Part shown: positions 35,737 through 44,638 of the stretch, piece by piece
Layout: each line of letters opens with the position of its first letter
How positions within the stretch are numbered: position 1 is the stretch's first letter
Assembly (NCBI GenBank): GCA_934446355.1
Contig: CAKSEC010000001.1
Location: 1-64,000 of the forward strand
Reading direction: 5' to 3'
Origin: an uncultured Oscillospiraceae bacterium
GTDB lineage: Bacteria; Bacillota; Clostridia; Oscillospirales; Ruminococcaceae
DNA: 64,000 nt
The notes under the pieces: model-generated
Database searches by the model: none
Told to the model about the DNA's origin: nothing
What the model saw: the letters and a program-made list of their open reading frames with translations, nothing else
Program-made: the position numbers and the translations under genes

Positions 35737-36360
35737 TCAATCTAGGCTATTAAGCAAGTCAATCAGTGATATCCTGCTGATCACCGCCGTCTGCGCTCCC
35801 TCGCCGGATATTCCCACGGCATATTCCCCGCAGTCATATTCCACGGTCGAGCGAAGCAGCGAGGTATCCGCTCCCCGCAGGTCGCCTGCGATACCTGTAC
35901 CGAGCCGCTTCAGGAACGCTTCTTTCTGCACCCAGAGCCGTATAAGGTCCTCCGGAGAATGCACTCTCTGCTTTTCGCCGTCGCTCAGCACACGCTCGTA
36001 AACCCGCTGGCTCACCCTGCGTGAAAGCCGCTCGATATCTGCGCCGACCTCTCCGCAGTCGGAGAACGCCGCACACACTGCGCCCTTTGTGTGGGACAGC
36101 GAAAACTGCAGCTCGCTGCCGATAAGATACGGCTTGCCGAAGCTTCCGTGCCTGTATCTGAGCCTGTCAGCCGGAATACCGCTCCTGCGGCTCAGCTCCT
36201 GCGACAGCAGAAGCCCCGCCGCCAGCGACAGCAGCTTATCCTCGTCAGAGCGTTTCTTTGATATCCTGTCCCTGCGAAGCGCAGACACGTATCCAAGATA
36301 CCTTTCCGCCTGCGAAAACGTCACATTCCCGATATCAGCAACGATAACCTCTATAGGCAT
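35737..36360 (-). CDS. 4'-phosphopantetheinyl transferase
   Basis: 207 residues, Sfp/AcpS superfamily. It attaches phosphopantetheine from CoA to a carrier-protein serine. Motifs: FSLSHTKG, VGADIERLSRR (Mg ligands D and E) and LWVQKEAFLKRLGTG. The start is taken as ATG at 36360, one base after the stop of the preceding gene (TAATATG). No carrier protein, NRPS or PKS gene is in the window, so its partner is elsewhere; it may serve the housekeeping acyl carrier protein. Confidence 0.88.
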   Translation of the reverse strand: MPIEVIVADIGNVTFSQAERYLGYVSALRRDRISKKRSDEDKLLSLAAGLLLSQELSRRSGIPADRLRYRHGSFGKPYLIGSELQFSLSHTKGAVCAAFSDCGEVGADIERLSRRVSQRVYERVLSDGEKQRVHSPEDLIRLWVQKEAFLKRLGTGIAGDLRGADTSLLRSTVEYDCGEYAVGISGEGAQTAVISRISLIDLLNSLD

Positions 36361-36361
36361 A

Positions 36362-37372
36362 TTACCCGGCGAAATACCAGTTGCCGCCTGCATATACTAC
36401 AACATTCTGGCCACTGTCACTCAGAACGCCCTCAACACCCTGAGCGTCTATTGTGTAATCAACAAGATATGCCTTGGTGATGTCGCCGCTGTCCACAAAC
36501 ATAGCCTTTACCTCGTCGGTCAGCTTATCCTTGCAGTCGGTGATGTTTGTTACGATTATCTTAGCCTGAGCGACCTTAGCAAATTCTTCCTCGCCTACAT
36601 ATTCCTTTATCAGGTCTAAAAAGCTCTTGCAGTAGCCCTCGAACGACATACCCATCTCGGCGAAAGAAGCCTCCAGTTCCTTTAAGACAGCAGCGGGGTA
36701 ATACTTCTTGTATGTGCCGTACAGATCGTTGTCCACTATTGCCATCTTGAACATATCGTCAAACATATTCTGGATTTCCTGCTTATCCTGCTCGATATTC
36801 TGCTTAACATCGGCTGCTGTGCCTTTCAGCAGGGCTTTCAGCTTCTTGCAGGTGTTCTTGCCCTTTACGGTGACCTTTGCTTTATTGCCGAGCTCAATGG
36901 TCTTGGGCGTGCCGGATATTGTGCCGCTCTTGTTTACGGTCAGCTTGCCGCCGAGCGTAACGTTAGCCTTGTTCTTGCCAAACTTTATTGCGCCGGAAGC
37001 AGAAACCGTGCTGCCCTTTGCAGTGGTCAGCGTGCCGTTTACTGTCAGCGCAGAACCGGCTCTCATGATCACCTTTCCATTTATGGTAAGGCTGCCTGCT
37101 TTAGCCACCGTGATCTTTGCGCCCTTGTTTAATGTGAGCGTAGTGCCCTTGGGTACAGTCACATCGCTTGAAATAGTGACGCTCTTTTTCAGGACATACT
37201 TCTTGCCTGCCTGAAGTTCAGCCTTTCCGTCCCATGTCTTTGCAGAAGAAGCACCCAGTTCCTGAACGACGGAAGCCGTTTCAAGCTGCGGGATATCCTG
37301 TGCAGAAGCAACTGCCGAAGCACCCGCCATGATAACTGCGCTGAGAATGATCGCTGTAGTTTTTTTGAACAT
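36362..37372 (-). CDS. Secreted repeat protein, probable beta-solenoid plus helical domain
   Basis: 336 residues from the ATG at 37372 (MFKKTTAIILSAVIMAG), chosen for GGAGGT 7 nt upstream. Signal peptide with cleavage near ASA-QDIP. Residues about 55-175 are Lys/Thr/Gly-rich short repeats (TLTLNKGAKITV, SLTINGKVIM, ALTVNGTLTT), a likely beta-solenoid. Residues 190-336 form a helical domain with a cysteine pair. Same architecture as the secreted protein at 26782-27696. Coupled to the PPTase gene by a one-base gap. Function unknown. Confidence 0.65.
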   Translation of the reverse strand: MFKKTTAIILSAVIMAGASAVASAQDIPQLETASVVQELGASSAKTWDGKAELQAGKKYVLKKSVTISSDVTVPKGTTLTLNKGAKITVAKAGSLTINGKVIMRAGSALTVNGTLTTAKGSTVSASGAIKFGKNKANVTLGGKLTVNKSGTISGTPKTIELGNKAKVTVKGKNTCKKLKALLKGTAADVKQNIEQDKQEIQNMFDDMFKMAIVDNDLYGTYKKYYPAAVLKELEASFAEMGMSFEGYCKSFLDLIKEYVGEEEFAKVAQAKIIVTNITDCKDKLTDEVKAMFVDSGDITKAYLVDYTIDAQGVEGVLSDSGQNVVVYAGGNWYFAG

Positions 37373-37447
37373 TTCCATTACCTCCATTGAATAAATTTAG
37401 TCCATACCAATCATATGTATTCAGGCATTGCTGCCGATATACCACTA

Positions 37448-38404
37448 TCAAAGCGGGAAGCCGCTTCCGCTTTCCGCCTTTCTCGCCGCCTTGAACTGCG
37501 GCGATTTTTTCGTCACCATTCGCCGCTCCCTGCCTGCGGGGGTGCACAGTTCAAGCGTTATCCTGCCGCTTTCCGTCAGCGGGTGACGTAAGACGCGTGC
37601 GCCGCACGGCTCTGCAGGCTCTCTTGAAGCGGCGATAAAGCAGAATTTCTCGTCCTCATATGGGACGTCGCCGCCTTTAAGCCGCTTGTGCATTCGGCTG
37701 CGCTGTATCCTCTCGGTAAAGTGACACCAGTCGCCGCCGCCAAGCGGACATTCTCCCTGCGAGGGACATGGCGCAGCAATATGCCCGCCCATATCTATCA
37801 GCTGCCGCCGTATCTCCATCATGTGCGACCAGCCCTCCGGCGTACCCGGCTCGATTATGAGAAGCATTCTCTGCGTGCTGTCCCACAGCCGTTTTACTGC
37901 ATTCCTGCGGTCGCTTTGGGTCAGTTCGTTCAGGCAGTAGGAGCACAGAACAAGCTCCGCTTTCCCGCTTATGTCCTCAGTGATGTCACCTCTGCTCCAC
38001 TGAGCGGGTACTCCGCATATTTCGGTGAACCGCTCGCCGAGAGCCATCATCTCCGGCTCACGCTCAATACAGCGTATTTCAGAGCATTCCGCCGTCAGTG
38101 CCGCTGCAATGCTTGCCGCACCCGTGCCTGCGCCGATATCCAGCACCGTCTGAAACTCCCGCCGCTCCTCCGGCACGCATTCAAGCGTAAGCTGCAGCGA
38201 CCTGCAGACTGCGCCGAAAGTCGCCGGCATTCTCACCGCAGCATAGGCAAGGATATCCCTGCGGCTGCTGACCATGCGCCTGCCGCTGCCGTCGTTTTCA
38301 CGATACCTGCGTGAGATACCCTCCGCAGCCGCAGACATATCAGCCGTGTTCTCCTGTGAAAGAAGCTGCTCTATCTCGCAGCGCAGTTCCGCCGGAAACT
38401 CCAT
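37448..38404 (-). CDS. Rsm22-family rRNA methyltransferase-like protein
   Basis: 318 residues. SAM-binding motif VLDIGAGTG at 87-95 with the acidic residue in IRCIERE. A cysteine cluster C213, C219 and C227 (CPSQGECPL and WCHF) is typical of Rsm22-like small-subunit methyltransferases, some of which bind an iron-sulfur cluster. A C-terminal beta-barrel-like segment follows (about 265-305). GAGAGGT precedes the ATG. Bacterial members are poorly characterised. Confidence 0.8.
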   Translation of the reverse strand: MEFPAELRCEIEQLLSQENTADMSAAAEGISRRYRENDGSGRRMVSSRRDILAYAAVRMPATFGAVCRSLQLTLECVPEERREFQTVLDIGAGTGAASIAAALTAECSEIRCIEREPEMMALGERFTEICGVPAQWSRGDITEDISGKAELVLCSYCLNELTQSDRRNAVKRLWDSTQRMLLIIEPGTPEGWSHMMEIRRQLIDMGGHIAAPCPSQGECPLGGGDWCHFTERIQRSRMHKRLKGGDVPYEDEKFCFIAASREPAEPCGARVLRHPLTESGRITLELCTPAGRERRMVTKKSPQFKAARKAESGSGFPL

Positions 38405-38417
38405 AGCCCGTTACCTC

Positions 38418-39182
38418 TCAGAAATAATTGTTGCGTATCTCCTTTGCGGCAAATGCGCCCTCCAGTGCCTGACCGTTGACCTCAGGGTGAAGTCCGTCAC
38501 GCAGATAGCGCCCCGTGCCGCCCATCACCTCGAATTTCTCGCAGATACCGCTGCCCGAATAAGCGTCGAGAAGCTGCACGGAAAGCCCGCTGCATATGCT
38601 CTTAAGGCAGCCGATGGTCTTGAGTATCTTCCTGTTGTGCGCAGGGTCGGCAGTCTGAATGGGCGTCATGACGAATATGCGGCAGTCCGGAAATCTCTCT
38701 GCGATGGTCTGAATGCACCATCTTGCAGCGCCCGCTTCCGTGAACAGGTCGATGTTTTCGTTGCCGTCAAGTTCCTTTCCGGTGAGTGCCTTTTCAGGGT
38801 CCCCGATAAATTCTTCAAGGTCGTTAGTACCCATTGCGAATGCAAATATATCAGGCTTCGGGAAATTGCCTTTCTCATATTCGTCAAGGAATCTCTGAAT
38901 ATGCACCACTGCGCAGTTGTTTGCTCGCTTCTGCATTTCCAGCGGGTCGTCCGTGGGCTCCCAGCCGTCGCTTATTCCGGCAAAATCAGCCGCCGTGTAA
39001 TCCTGAGTGGTCACCTGCTGACCGCCCGCTTCAAGCGTCCTTTTATACCATACCGAACTTCCGACAGCCACGTTGCTGTGCGACTTCATTCCAAGCCGCC
39101 TGAATACGTGCCAGCTCCACTGCTCACCTGCTGTTATGCTGTCGCCGTCCACTCCGAAATTCAGTTGCTCAAATCCTGTCAT
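38418..39182 (-). CDS. SGNH/GDSL hydrolase
   Basis: 254 residues, no signal peptide. Block I VDGDSITAG (nucleophilic serine near 15), block III MGTNDLEEF and block V DGLHPEVNG (catalytic Asp/His) are all present. Probably a cytoplasmic esterase or deacetylase; substrate unknown. GGAGAT precedes the ATG. Thirteen nt before the Rsm22-like gene, so probably co-transcribed. Confidence 0.85.
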   Translation of the reverse strand: MTGFEQLNFGVDGDSITAGEQWSWHVFRRLGMKSHSNVAVGSSVWYKRTLEAGGQQVTTQDYTAADFAGISDGWEPTDDPLEMQKRANNCAVVHIQRFLDEYEKGNFPKPDIFAFAMGTNDLEEFIGDPEKALTGKELDGNENIDLFTEAGAARWCIQTIAERFPDCRIFVMTPIQTADPAHNRKILKTIGCLKSICSGLSVQLLDAYSGSGICEKFEVMGGTGRYLRDGLHPEVNGQALEGAFAAKEIRNNYF

Positions 39183-39216
39183 TTTCTGTTATCTCCTGTA
39201 TAGTTATTGCAGAGCG

Positions 39217-40119
39217 TCATATTCCGGTCATGTCGAAATCCGGAGTATACTCCTCCTTTGCAGAACTGCGCTCCTGCATATATCCCTCAAGACCCGCCGC
39301 ATACACTGCGTCAAGCGCCTTGCGATATTCAAATGTTGTTATCCTGCGGTCTAGCCCGTGGATATCCTTTGCCTTGTAGAATGGCGTATACTGGCTCATC
39401 AGGCTGAAAAGCACATCTTTTCCGAATCTTTCGCCCACACGCCGTATGACCTCCACCGAATCACGATAATGCCCCGGCAGCACAAGGTGGCGTATTATCA
39501 CGCCCTTTTTCAGCAGTCCGCCGCTTCCGAATACCGGACGCCCGACCTGCCTCAGCATTTCCTCAGCCGCCCTCATTGCCGTGTCAAAGTAATTCTCCGC
39601 AGATGAAAGCTGCCGTGCAAGTTCGTCCGAATAATACTTGATATCCGGCAGATATATGTCGGCGTGCCCCTCCATCGCCCTGAGCGTTTCCACCCTTTCA
39701 TAGCCGCCGCTATTGTATACCACGGGTATGCAAAGCCTGCCGCCTGCTATGTCCAATGCCCTCAGTATCTGCGGTACATAGTGAGTGGGGTTCACAAGGT
39801 CGATATTATATGCGCCTTTCTGCTGCAGTTCCAGAAATATCTCTGCGAGCCGCTCGACGCTGATGTCCCTGCCCTTTCCGCCTGCGCTTATCTCGTGATT
39901 CTGGCAGAAAACGCACCGCATGACGCAGCCGGAAAAGAAAACCGTCCCGCTGCCGCCGATATTGCAGTCAGTCCCGCTCAGGCACGGCTCCTCCCATTGA
40001 TGGAGCGCCGCCCTTGCCACCCTGACCGTACTTTTCATTCCGCAGAACCCGACCGTGCTTTCACGGTCAGACCCGCATTCCCTCGGACAGAGCCTGCAGA
40101 CCAAATGCCATACCCCCAT
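39217..40119 (-). CDS. Radical SAM protein, PflA-like
   Basis: 300 residues. An N-terminal cysteine set (CRLCPRECG, FCGM) is followed by the radical SAM motif GCVMRCVFCQN (CxxxCxxC). This layout belongs to the PflA-like COG1313 group, distant from glycyl-radical activating enzymes proper. No glycyl radical enzyme is nearby. The ATG at 40119 has no clear ribosome site. Substrate unknown. Confidence 0.82.
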   Translation of the reverse strand: MGVWHLVCRLCPRECGSDRESTVGFCGMKSTVRVARAALHQWEEPCLSGTDCNIGGSGTVFFSGCVMRCVFCQNHEISAGGKGRDISVERLAEIFLELQQKGAYNIDLVNPTHYVPQILRALDIAGGRLCIPVVYNSGGYERVETLRAMEGHADIYLPDIKYYSDELARQLSSAENYFDTAMRAAEEMLRQVGRPVFGSGGLLKKGVIIRHLVLPGHYRDSVEVIRRVGERFGKDVLFSLMSQYTPFYKAKDIHGLDRRITTFEYRKALDAVYAAGLEGYMQERSSAKEEYTPDFDMTGI

Positions 40120-40170
40120 TGCGCATAAGCGTCGATATACACTAGCCCCCTATGAGGGACTTAATGAATG

Positions 40171-40983
40171 TTACTTCTGTGCGTTATCTATCAATGCCTG
40201 CGTATCTGCAGTGACGGTCTTAAGCAGCTCATACTGCGGAACTAAATTTCCGTTGTCGTCGTATGCTATCTTCATTCCCACCGCAAGCGAATCGTTGGTT
40301 ATCGAAGTGAAATCAAGCGGGTTCTCCGCATTCACGTTGTACACATAAGCAAGCGTTATCTCAGGCAGCGCATTGAAATCAGCACTGTTGACGATAAACC
40401 TGAATTTGCTGCAGTCCTGCAGCGAGAATGCCGCCTCTGAATCCGCACCAGTGACTATCGGGTCGATAACAAGCTGCCGCTGAGTGAATATCGGCTCTGC
40501 AGAACTGTCGTTCTCCGAAGCATCGTCATACACATTCTGCGCTGCGATTATTCTGCCGTTGGTGACCACTGCGCTGAGGTTCATATCCCTGTAGTGGTAG
40601 TCCGTCACGGTTTCCTCGCCGTTTTCAGTGAGCCCGTTGAACACGCTGCCGTTTATTATGTAGGTAGCCTGATCCACCTGCTCGATGGACACCGTGAACA
40701 CCGGCGCATAGATTATGTTCTGATACTGAGCCAGTATCTCGGTCAGGTCAGATACCGGCACGGAGTCTGACTGCGCCTCGTTCATCTTTACGATTATCTC
40801 TGACAGAGTTTCGTTCGCACTCAGGTCGGTGGTGTATACTCTCGTCACCGACGCCGCAGTTCCGGAGTCGTTCTTGATGTCGCCGCAGAATATCATTTCA
40901 CGTGCGTTAAGCATTAGAATAAGATATGCGATGAATCCCACCAGTACCAGCGCAATGAGCACTATTCCAATTACAAATTTCAT
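40171..40983 (-). CDS. Membrane-anchored protein of unknown function
   Basis: 270 residues. One N-terminal membrane segment (about 4-26) is followed by an extracytoplasmic domain with alternating beta strands and a Ser/Asp-rich stretch. I recognise no family. GAGGTC precedes the ATG. Ten nt downstream of the FkbM-type gene, probably the same transcript. Confidence 0.6.
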   Translation of the reverse strand: MKFVIGIVLIALVLVGFIAYLILMLNAREMIFCGDIKNDSGTAASVTRVYTTDLSANETLSEIIVKMNEAQSDSVPVSDLTEILAQYQNIIYAPVFTVSIEQVDQATYIINGSVFNGLTENGEETVTDYHYRDMNLSAVVTNGRIIAAQNVYDDASENDSSAEPIFTQRQLVIDPIVTGADSEAAFSLQDCSKFRFIVNSADFNALPEITLAYVYNVNAENPLDFTSITNDSLAVGMKIAYDDNGNLVPQYELLKTVTADTQALIDNAQK

Positions 40984-40992
40984 ATTCCGACC

Positions 40993-42087
40993 TCAAATGC
41001 AGTATAGATTTGTGTCCCAATCCGGGAAATATGGGTGATGCCTGAGATAAAACCTGTATTTCTTGTTTATTGCAGCGATCTGCAGCGGTATCGCAAACAT
41101 ATCCTCGTTTCTGTGATAAAGTGCAACGGAAAGCTTCGGACGAAACGCCGATATAGTCTGAGCCGAACCGGCTATCGCCTTTTCCTCACTGCCCTCGACA
41201 TCATATTTAATAAACGTGGCTGCCCCGCCCTGCAGCATATGGTCAACGCTCATCATGCTGACCTCTCTGTATCTGGCAGGATTCGCCGCCCTCGCCGGAT
41301 CTTCGTCCACCTTTGAACTTCTGCCAGCCCTCAGACTGAACCGCAGGACTGTTTCGCTGTCCCATGCGCCGGCGTTGTACGCTTCCAGCAGCCCTGAGCC
41401 TATCATATACAGCCGCCGCTTCAGCTTGATGTAATTCTTGTGGTCGGGCTCCATCGCATATATCTTGCGGAAGTGCATTCCCGTTTCATTCAGGAACTTC
41501 ACGATCGTGTCGCCGTTGTATGCGCCGAGGTCAACGTATATCTCCTCCGGCCCGATGTTCAGCAGGTCGTACATTTCCTGCTCCGGTGATTCGCACGCCC
41601 TGAGGTATTCCAGTCTGCCGCTCAGCTTATAGCGTATCACGTTCTCGTAAACCCTGCGTGACTGCTCGTCTGCAAGCAGCTTGTACGCCGCTTCAAGTTC
41701 GCTGCGGTGCTCTCTTGCATAGTCGAGCGTGAACAGACCCTCTCCCACCACCGGAACATTCGGGGCGTAAAGCTCGTGCTTCTTTTCTATGCCGTATATT
41801 TGCTCCATGACCTCCGGTATCTGGCTGCCGAAGCACACCAGTATCAGGAAATCATCACCGTAAAGCTGCTCTATTTCCGACAGCTTCTTGACCCTATAAC
41901 CCAGAAAGCTGTGACCCCTGACAAATTCATCACTTGCCATGATGTCAGCCGTGGGTATTCCGAAGCCGTCCAGAACTGCCTTTATCTTCTCTGCGCCGTC
42001 GCCCATGCCGTAAAGCACTATTTTTTTATCGGTCGTCCGCAGATAGTCCCACAGGCAGCTATCTATCTCATCAAGGAAAAATGCCAT
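40993..42087 (-). CDS. FkbM-family methyltransferase
   Basis: 364 residues. The N-terminal part (1-130) holds a nucleotide-binding-like strand-turn (IVLYGMGDGAEKI) as in sugar-modifying fusion proteins. The C-terminal FkbM methyltransferase has VDLGAYNGDTIVKF as the SAM site and the family block FIKYDVEGSEEKAI. O-methylation of a glycan or lipid is typical. GGGGGA precedes the ATG. Confidence 0.85.
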   Translation of the reverse strand: MAFFLDEIDSCLWDYLRTTDKKIVLYGMGDGAEKIKAVLDGFGIPTADIMASDEFVRGHSFLGYRVKKLSEIEQLYGDDFLILVCFGSQIPEVMEQIYGIEKKHELYAPNVPVVGEGLFTLDYAREHRSELEAAYKLLADEQSRRVYENVIRYKLSGRLEYLRACESPEQEMYDLLNIGPEEIYVDLGAYNGDTIVKFLNETGMHFRKIYAMEPDHKNYIKLKRRLYMIGSGLLEAYNAGAWDSETVLRFSLRAGRSSKVDEDPARAANPARYREVSMMSVDHMLQGGAATFIKYDVEGSEEKAIAGSAQTISAFRPKLSVALYHRNEDMFAIPLQIAAINKKYRFYLRHHPYFPDWDTNLYCI

Positions 42088-42106
42088 TTTATGTCCCCCA
42101 GTCAGA

Positions 42107-43321
42107 TCACATCATACGAATGCTCTCTGATTCTTTCACACACTTGACGAACGCTTCCGATATCTTTGAGCTGTCAAGGTGATATTTCTCAACATATTTG
42201 TCAACTGTTTCCCAGTCGCCCTTTTCATAGCTGTAGGCGAGGTCGAACACGTCGCTGTAAATACCGCCCCTGCCCATCAGACCGTTCTTTATCTCCGGCG
42301 TCAGCGGAAACTCATCCAGAGCCTGCGCCAGCGCACGCTCGCCGCCGTAGGTCACCATGGACAGAAGTCCCATCAGGTAATATGCGTCGGAATCCTGCGC
42401 AGCCTCAGGTATCATCATAGAAATGCTCTTGCAGAATTTCGCAAGCAGGCAGGATATACGCATTATCTCAACGTTATCGCTGTGAGTTATGCGCTGCATT
42501 CCCATCAGGTAGATCCATTCTCGCAGATAATCAAGCCCCAGTATCACCAAAGCCTGACTTATTGAGCTGACCCTGTTCCTTACGCCGAAATATACTGAAT
42601 TTATAAGCCTGAGCAGCCGCTGACACATTGCCGTGTCGCAGGAAATAACGTCCACAATGTCGCTGAATTCCGGCTCAGGCTGTGAAACAAGCTGCATGAC
42701 CTTCATAAAGTTCACAGGCAGCGGAGTAATGCTGTGCTTGGACATTATCGTGGGTTTTGCGAAGAAATACCCCTGCATGAAGCTGCAGCCCAGCCGCTTT
42801 GCATACTCAAATTCTTCCTGCGATTCTATCTTCTCCGCCAGCATGAGTTTATTGCAGTAGCGGCAGATGTACGCCGTTTCTTCAATGGACTTCTGAGAAG
42901 TGCGGAAATCTATCTTTACGATATCGCCAAGTTCAAAAAGTTCGCTGTAGCTGTTGTCGTATTCAAAATCATCGAGCGCAAGGGTATAGCCACGCTCTTT
43001 CAGTTCCTGACAGGCACCCACAAGCTGCTCGTCCATCATCATCTTTTCAAGTACCTCGACCACAACAAGGTCGGGGGATATCATTTTGGGCACGCCGCGC
43101 TTGAGCAGATTCGCCGTAAAATTGATAAACGCCCTGCCGTCGCCGATGATATCCTGTATATTCAGCCCGAAAAACGCATTGGTGACCACGTCGGCGGTGG
43201 ATTCATCGCCGTTCACTCCGTTGTATTCATTCTGCTTTCCATTGCTGCGGTAAAGCAGCTCATACCCGTAGACATGGTTCTCTGTGTCAAATATTGGCTG
43301 GCGAGCCATGTAAACATTCAT
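42107..43321 (-). CDS. EAL-HDOD domain protein, YuxH-like
   Basis: 404 residues. An N-terminal EAL-like domain (MARQPIFDTENHVYGYELLY, later ALDDFEYDNSY) lacks several acidic residues needed for c-di-GMP hydrolysis, then an HDOD domain (about 200-395). Such YuxH/CdgJ-type proteins are usually signalling or motility regulators rather than active phosphodiesterases. The start is ATG at 43321 with GGGTGA upstream. It lies before the flagellar operon but has its own promoter. Confidence 0.85.
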   Translation of the reverse strand: MNVYMARQPIFDTENHVYGYELLYRSNGKQNEYNGVNGDESTADVVTNAFFGLNIQDIIGDGRAFINFTANLLKRGVPKMISPDLVVVEVLEKMMMDEQLVGACQELKERGYTLALDDFEYDNSYSELFELGDIVKIDFRTSQKSIEETAYICRYCNKLMLAEKIESQEEFEYAKRLGCSFMQGYFFAKPTIMSKHSITPLPVNFMKVMQLVSQPEPEFSDIVDVISCDTAMCQRLLRLINSVYFGVRNRVSSISQALVILGLDYLREWIYLMGMQRITHSDNVEIMRISCLLAKFCKSISMMIPEAAQDSDAYYLMGLLSMVTYGGERALAQALDEFPLTPEIKNGLMGRGGIYSDVFDLAYSYEKGDWETVDKYVEKYHLDSSKISEAFVKCVKESESIRMM

Positions 43322-43363
43322 CAACGATCACCCTTCTGCTGATAACAGCTTATTCTTAGAACT

Positions 43364-43392
43364 ATTATACAATATTTCACCTATTTTTTCAA
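43364..43392 (-). promoter_or_regulatory. Promoter of the EAL-HDOD gene
   Basis: TTGAAA (43392-43387), 17-bp spacer, TATAAT (43369-43364), 42 nt before the start codon. Confidence 0.82.
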
Positions 43393-43478
43393 GCACTGTG
43401 TAATAGATTTACAGCATTTTTATTATTTTGGGGATATTGCACAATAGTGACCGTCTTCTTTTGGGAGCATTCCAGTCT

Positions 43479-43510
43479 AAAAAAATACCCCCTGACAACA
43501 GTCAGGGGAT
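43479..43510 (-). terminator. Terminator of the flagellar operon (outer copy)
   Basis: On the minus strand CCCCTGACTGTTGTCAGGGG forms a stem with a short loop, followed by GTATTTTTTT. This is the only one of the two identical hairpins around repeat D that keeps the T tract. Confidence 0.85.
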
Positions 43511-43511
43511 C

Positions 43512-43639
43512 AGCTTGTTGAAAAAGTCTACTACCAGACTGTCGAGAAGCCCTCAGATTCTAGGAACCCGCATAACGACTAGGCTTTGTGCCTGTCGTTG
43601 TGCGGGTGACGACGAAGATGAGGGTTTATCGACAGTCTG
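43512..43639 (+). repeat. Structured interspersed repeat, copy D
   Basis: 128 bp. The outer arm CAGACTGTCGA pairs perfectly with TCGACAGTCTG, the middle arm is CCCTCA with TGAGGG, and the 13-bp inner arm CCCGCATAACGAC pairs with GTCGTTGTGCGGG, capped by TAGGCTTTGTGCCT. Flanked by a 22-bp direct repeat (43489-43510 and 43642-43663) that is itself a terminator hairpin. Confidence 0.9.
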
Positions 43640-43641
43640 AT

Positions 43642-43663
43642 CCCCTGACAACAGTCAGGGGAT
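43642..43663 (-). repeat. Duplicated terminator hairpin (inner copy)
   Basis: Exact second copy of the 22-bp hairpin sequence CCCCTGACAACAGTCAGGGGAT, five bases after the stop of the last flagellar gene, but without the T tract. Together with 43489-43510 it looks like a target-site duplication around repeat D. Confidence 0.8.
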
Positions 43664-43668
43664 ACATA

Positions 43669-44154
43669 TTATAGATTCTTATTAAGCGATTGCCCAGTGG
43701 CTCTGCCGACCACTGCGCTGCTGTAGTACCCGATCTTCTGGCGGGTCTGCTTAAGCTGTTCAAGTTCCCTGCGGGAATCGACGTGCTGGCTCTTGAACTG
43801 ACCGGATATCACCGTGTCCTTATCGACAATGCGCTGCTTTATTACGGTAATGTTCCGCTGAAGCTGCTGTATCCTCTTATGCTCCTCGTCCAGCGGCGCA
43901 TTGACATAGCTGCCGTGTACAAGGGAATCCAGCAGGATACGCTCGTCCTTCTGCTCAAGCTCTATCACGCCGTCAAGCTGCTGCTTTAGTTCCTCAAGCC
44001 TGCCGATAAGTTCGTTCCTTGTGAGAAGCGCCTGCTGAAGCACCTCAAGGTCGGCGTTGCTCATGGCGTCCGTCTGCTTTTCATATTCCTGCAGCACCTC
44101 GTATATCTGCCCCAGAAGTTCAATAACCCCCTCGCAGCCTCTCAGTTCTGCCAT
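43669..44154 (-). CDS. Coiled-coil flagellar chaperone-like protein
   Basis: 161 residues, almost all helical with heptad-like Leu/Ile/Gln spacing (LEVLQQALLTRNELIGRLEE). Its position after fliS and its size fit a FliT/FlgN-type export chaperone, but sequence similarity to either is not clear to me. AAAGGGGG precedes the ATG. Last gene of the late flagellar operon. Confidence 0.6.
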   Translation of the reverse strand: MAELRGCEGVIELLGQIYEVLQEYEKQTDAMSNADLEVLQQALLTRNELIGRLEELKQQLDGVIELEQKDERILLDSLVHGSYVNAPLDEEHKRIQQLQRNITVIKQRIVDKDTVISGQFKSQHVDSRRELEQLKQTRQKIGYYSSAVVGRATGQSLNKNL

Positions 44155-44190
44155 AATAACGCCCCCTTTTCAGTGTCATCATCACTGTAC

Positions 44191-44601
44191 TTACTTCTTG
44201 TGCCCCTTTGCCTGTGCCTCTATTTCTTCCTTGGTCATCTGGCTTATCTGTGTGAATGCGTCACGAAGTTCGGCTATCATCGGAATGACCTTCTTTACCT
44301 CCTCGGCGCTCTTCTCGTCTTTCTTCATGTTTGCGGTCTCCGCTGTTTTCTGGAAGAAAGCGTAAAGCTGGTCAAGGTTCTTGGATACCGGCACGTCCAT
44401 GTCAAGCGAGCCTCGCAGTGCGCCGAGAAGCTCCTGCGCCTTGATAAAAGCGTTGTGCGCCTTGGTTATATCCTTTTCTCCGATGGCATTTACACCGATA
44501 GCAAGCTGACGCTCGCTCTCGCTGTATAGCTTTATCACTACCTCCACCGGGGTCATCGTGGTGACCGACTGCTTTTTGTACGCTGAATAGGGATTTGACA
44601 T
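44191..44601 (-). CDS. fliS: Flagellar export chaperone FliS
   Basis: 136 residues, normal length. It holds flagellin monomers before export. N-terminal NPYSAYKKQSVTTMTPVEVV and the following helix VVIKLYSESERQL are diagnostic. Gene order fliD-fliS is the usual one. GAGGG precedes the ATG. Confidence 0.95.
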   Translation of the reverse strand: MSNPYSAYKKQSVTTMTPVEVVIKLYSESERQLAIGVNAIGEKDITKAHNAFIKAQELLGALRGSLDMDVPVSKNLDQLYAFFQKTAETANMKKDEKSAEEVKKVIPMIAELRDAFTQISQMTKEEIEAQAKGHKK

Positions 44602-44638
44602 ATCATCTGCCCTCGGTTCTTTTTATTTGACTTCCGGC

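Noticed and set aside
39217..40119. Radical SAM enzyme as part of the RiPP locus
   Set aside because: It is several kilobases away behind a terminator, among unrelated genes, and belongs to a PflA-like group rather than SPASM-type peptide modifiers.
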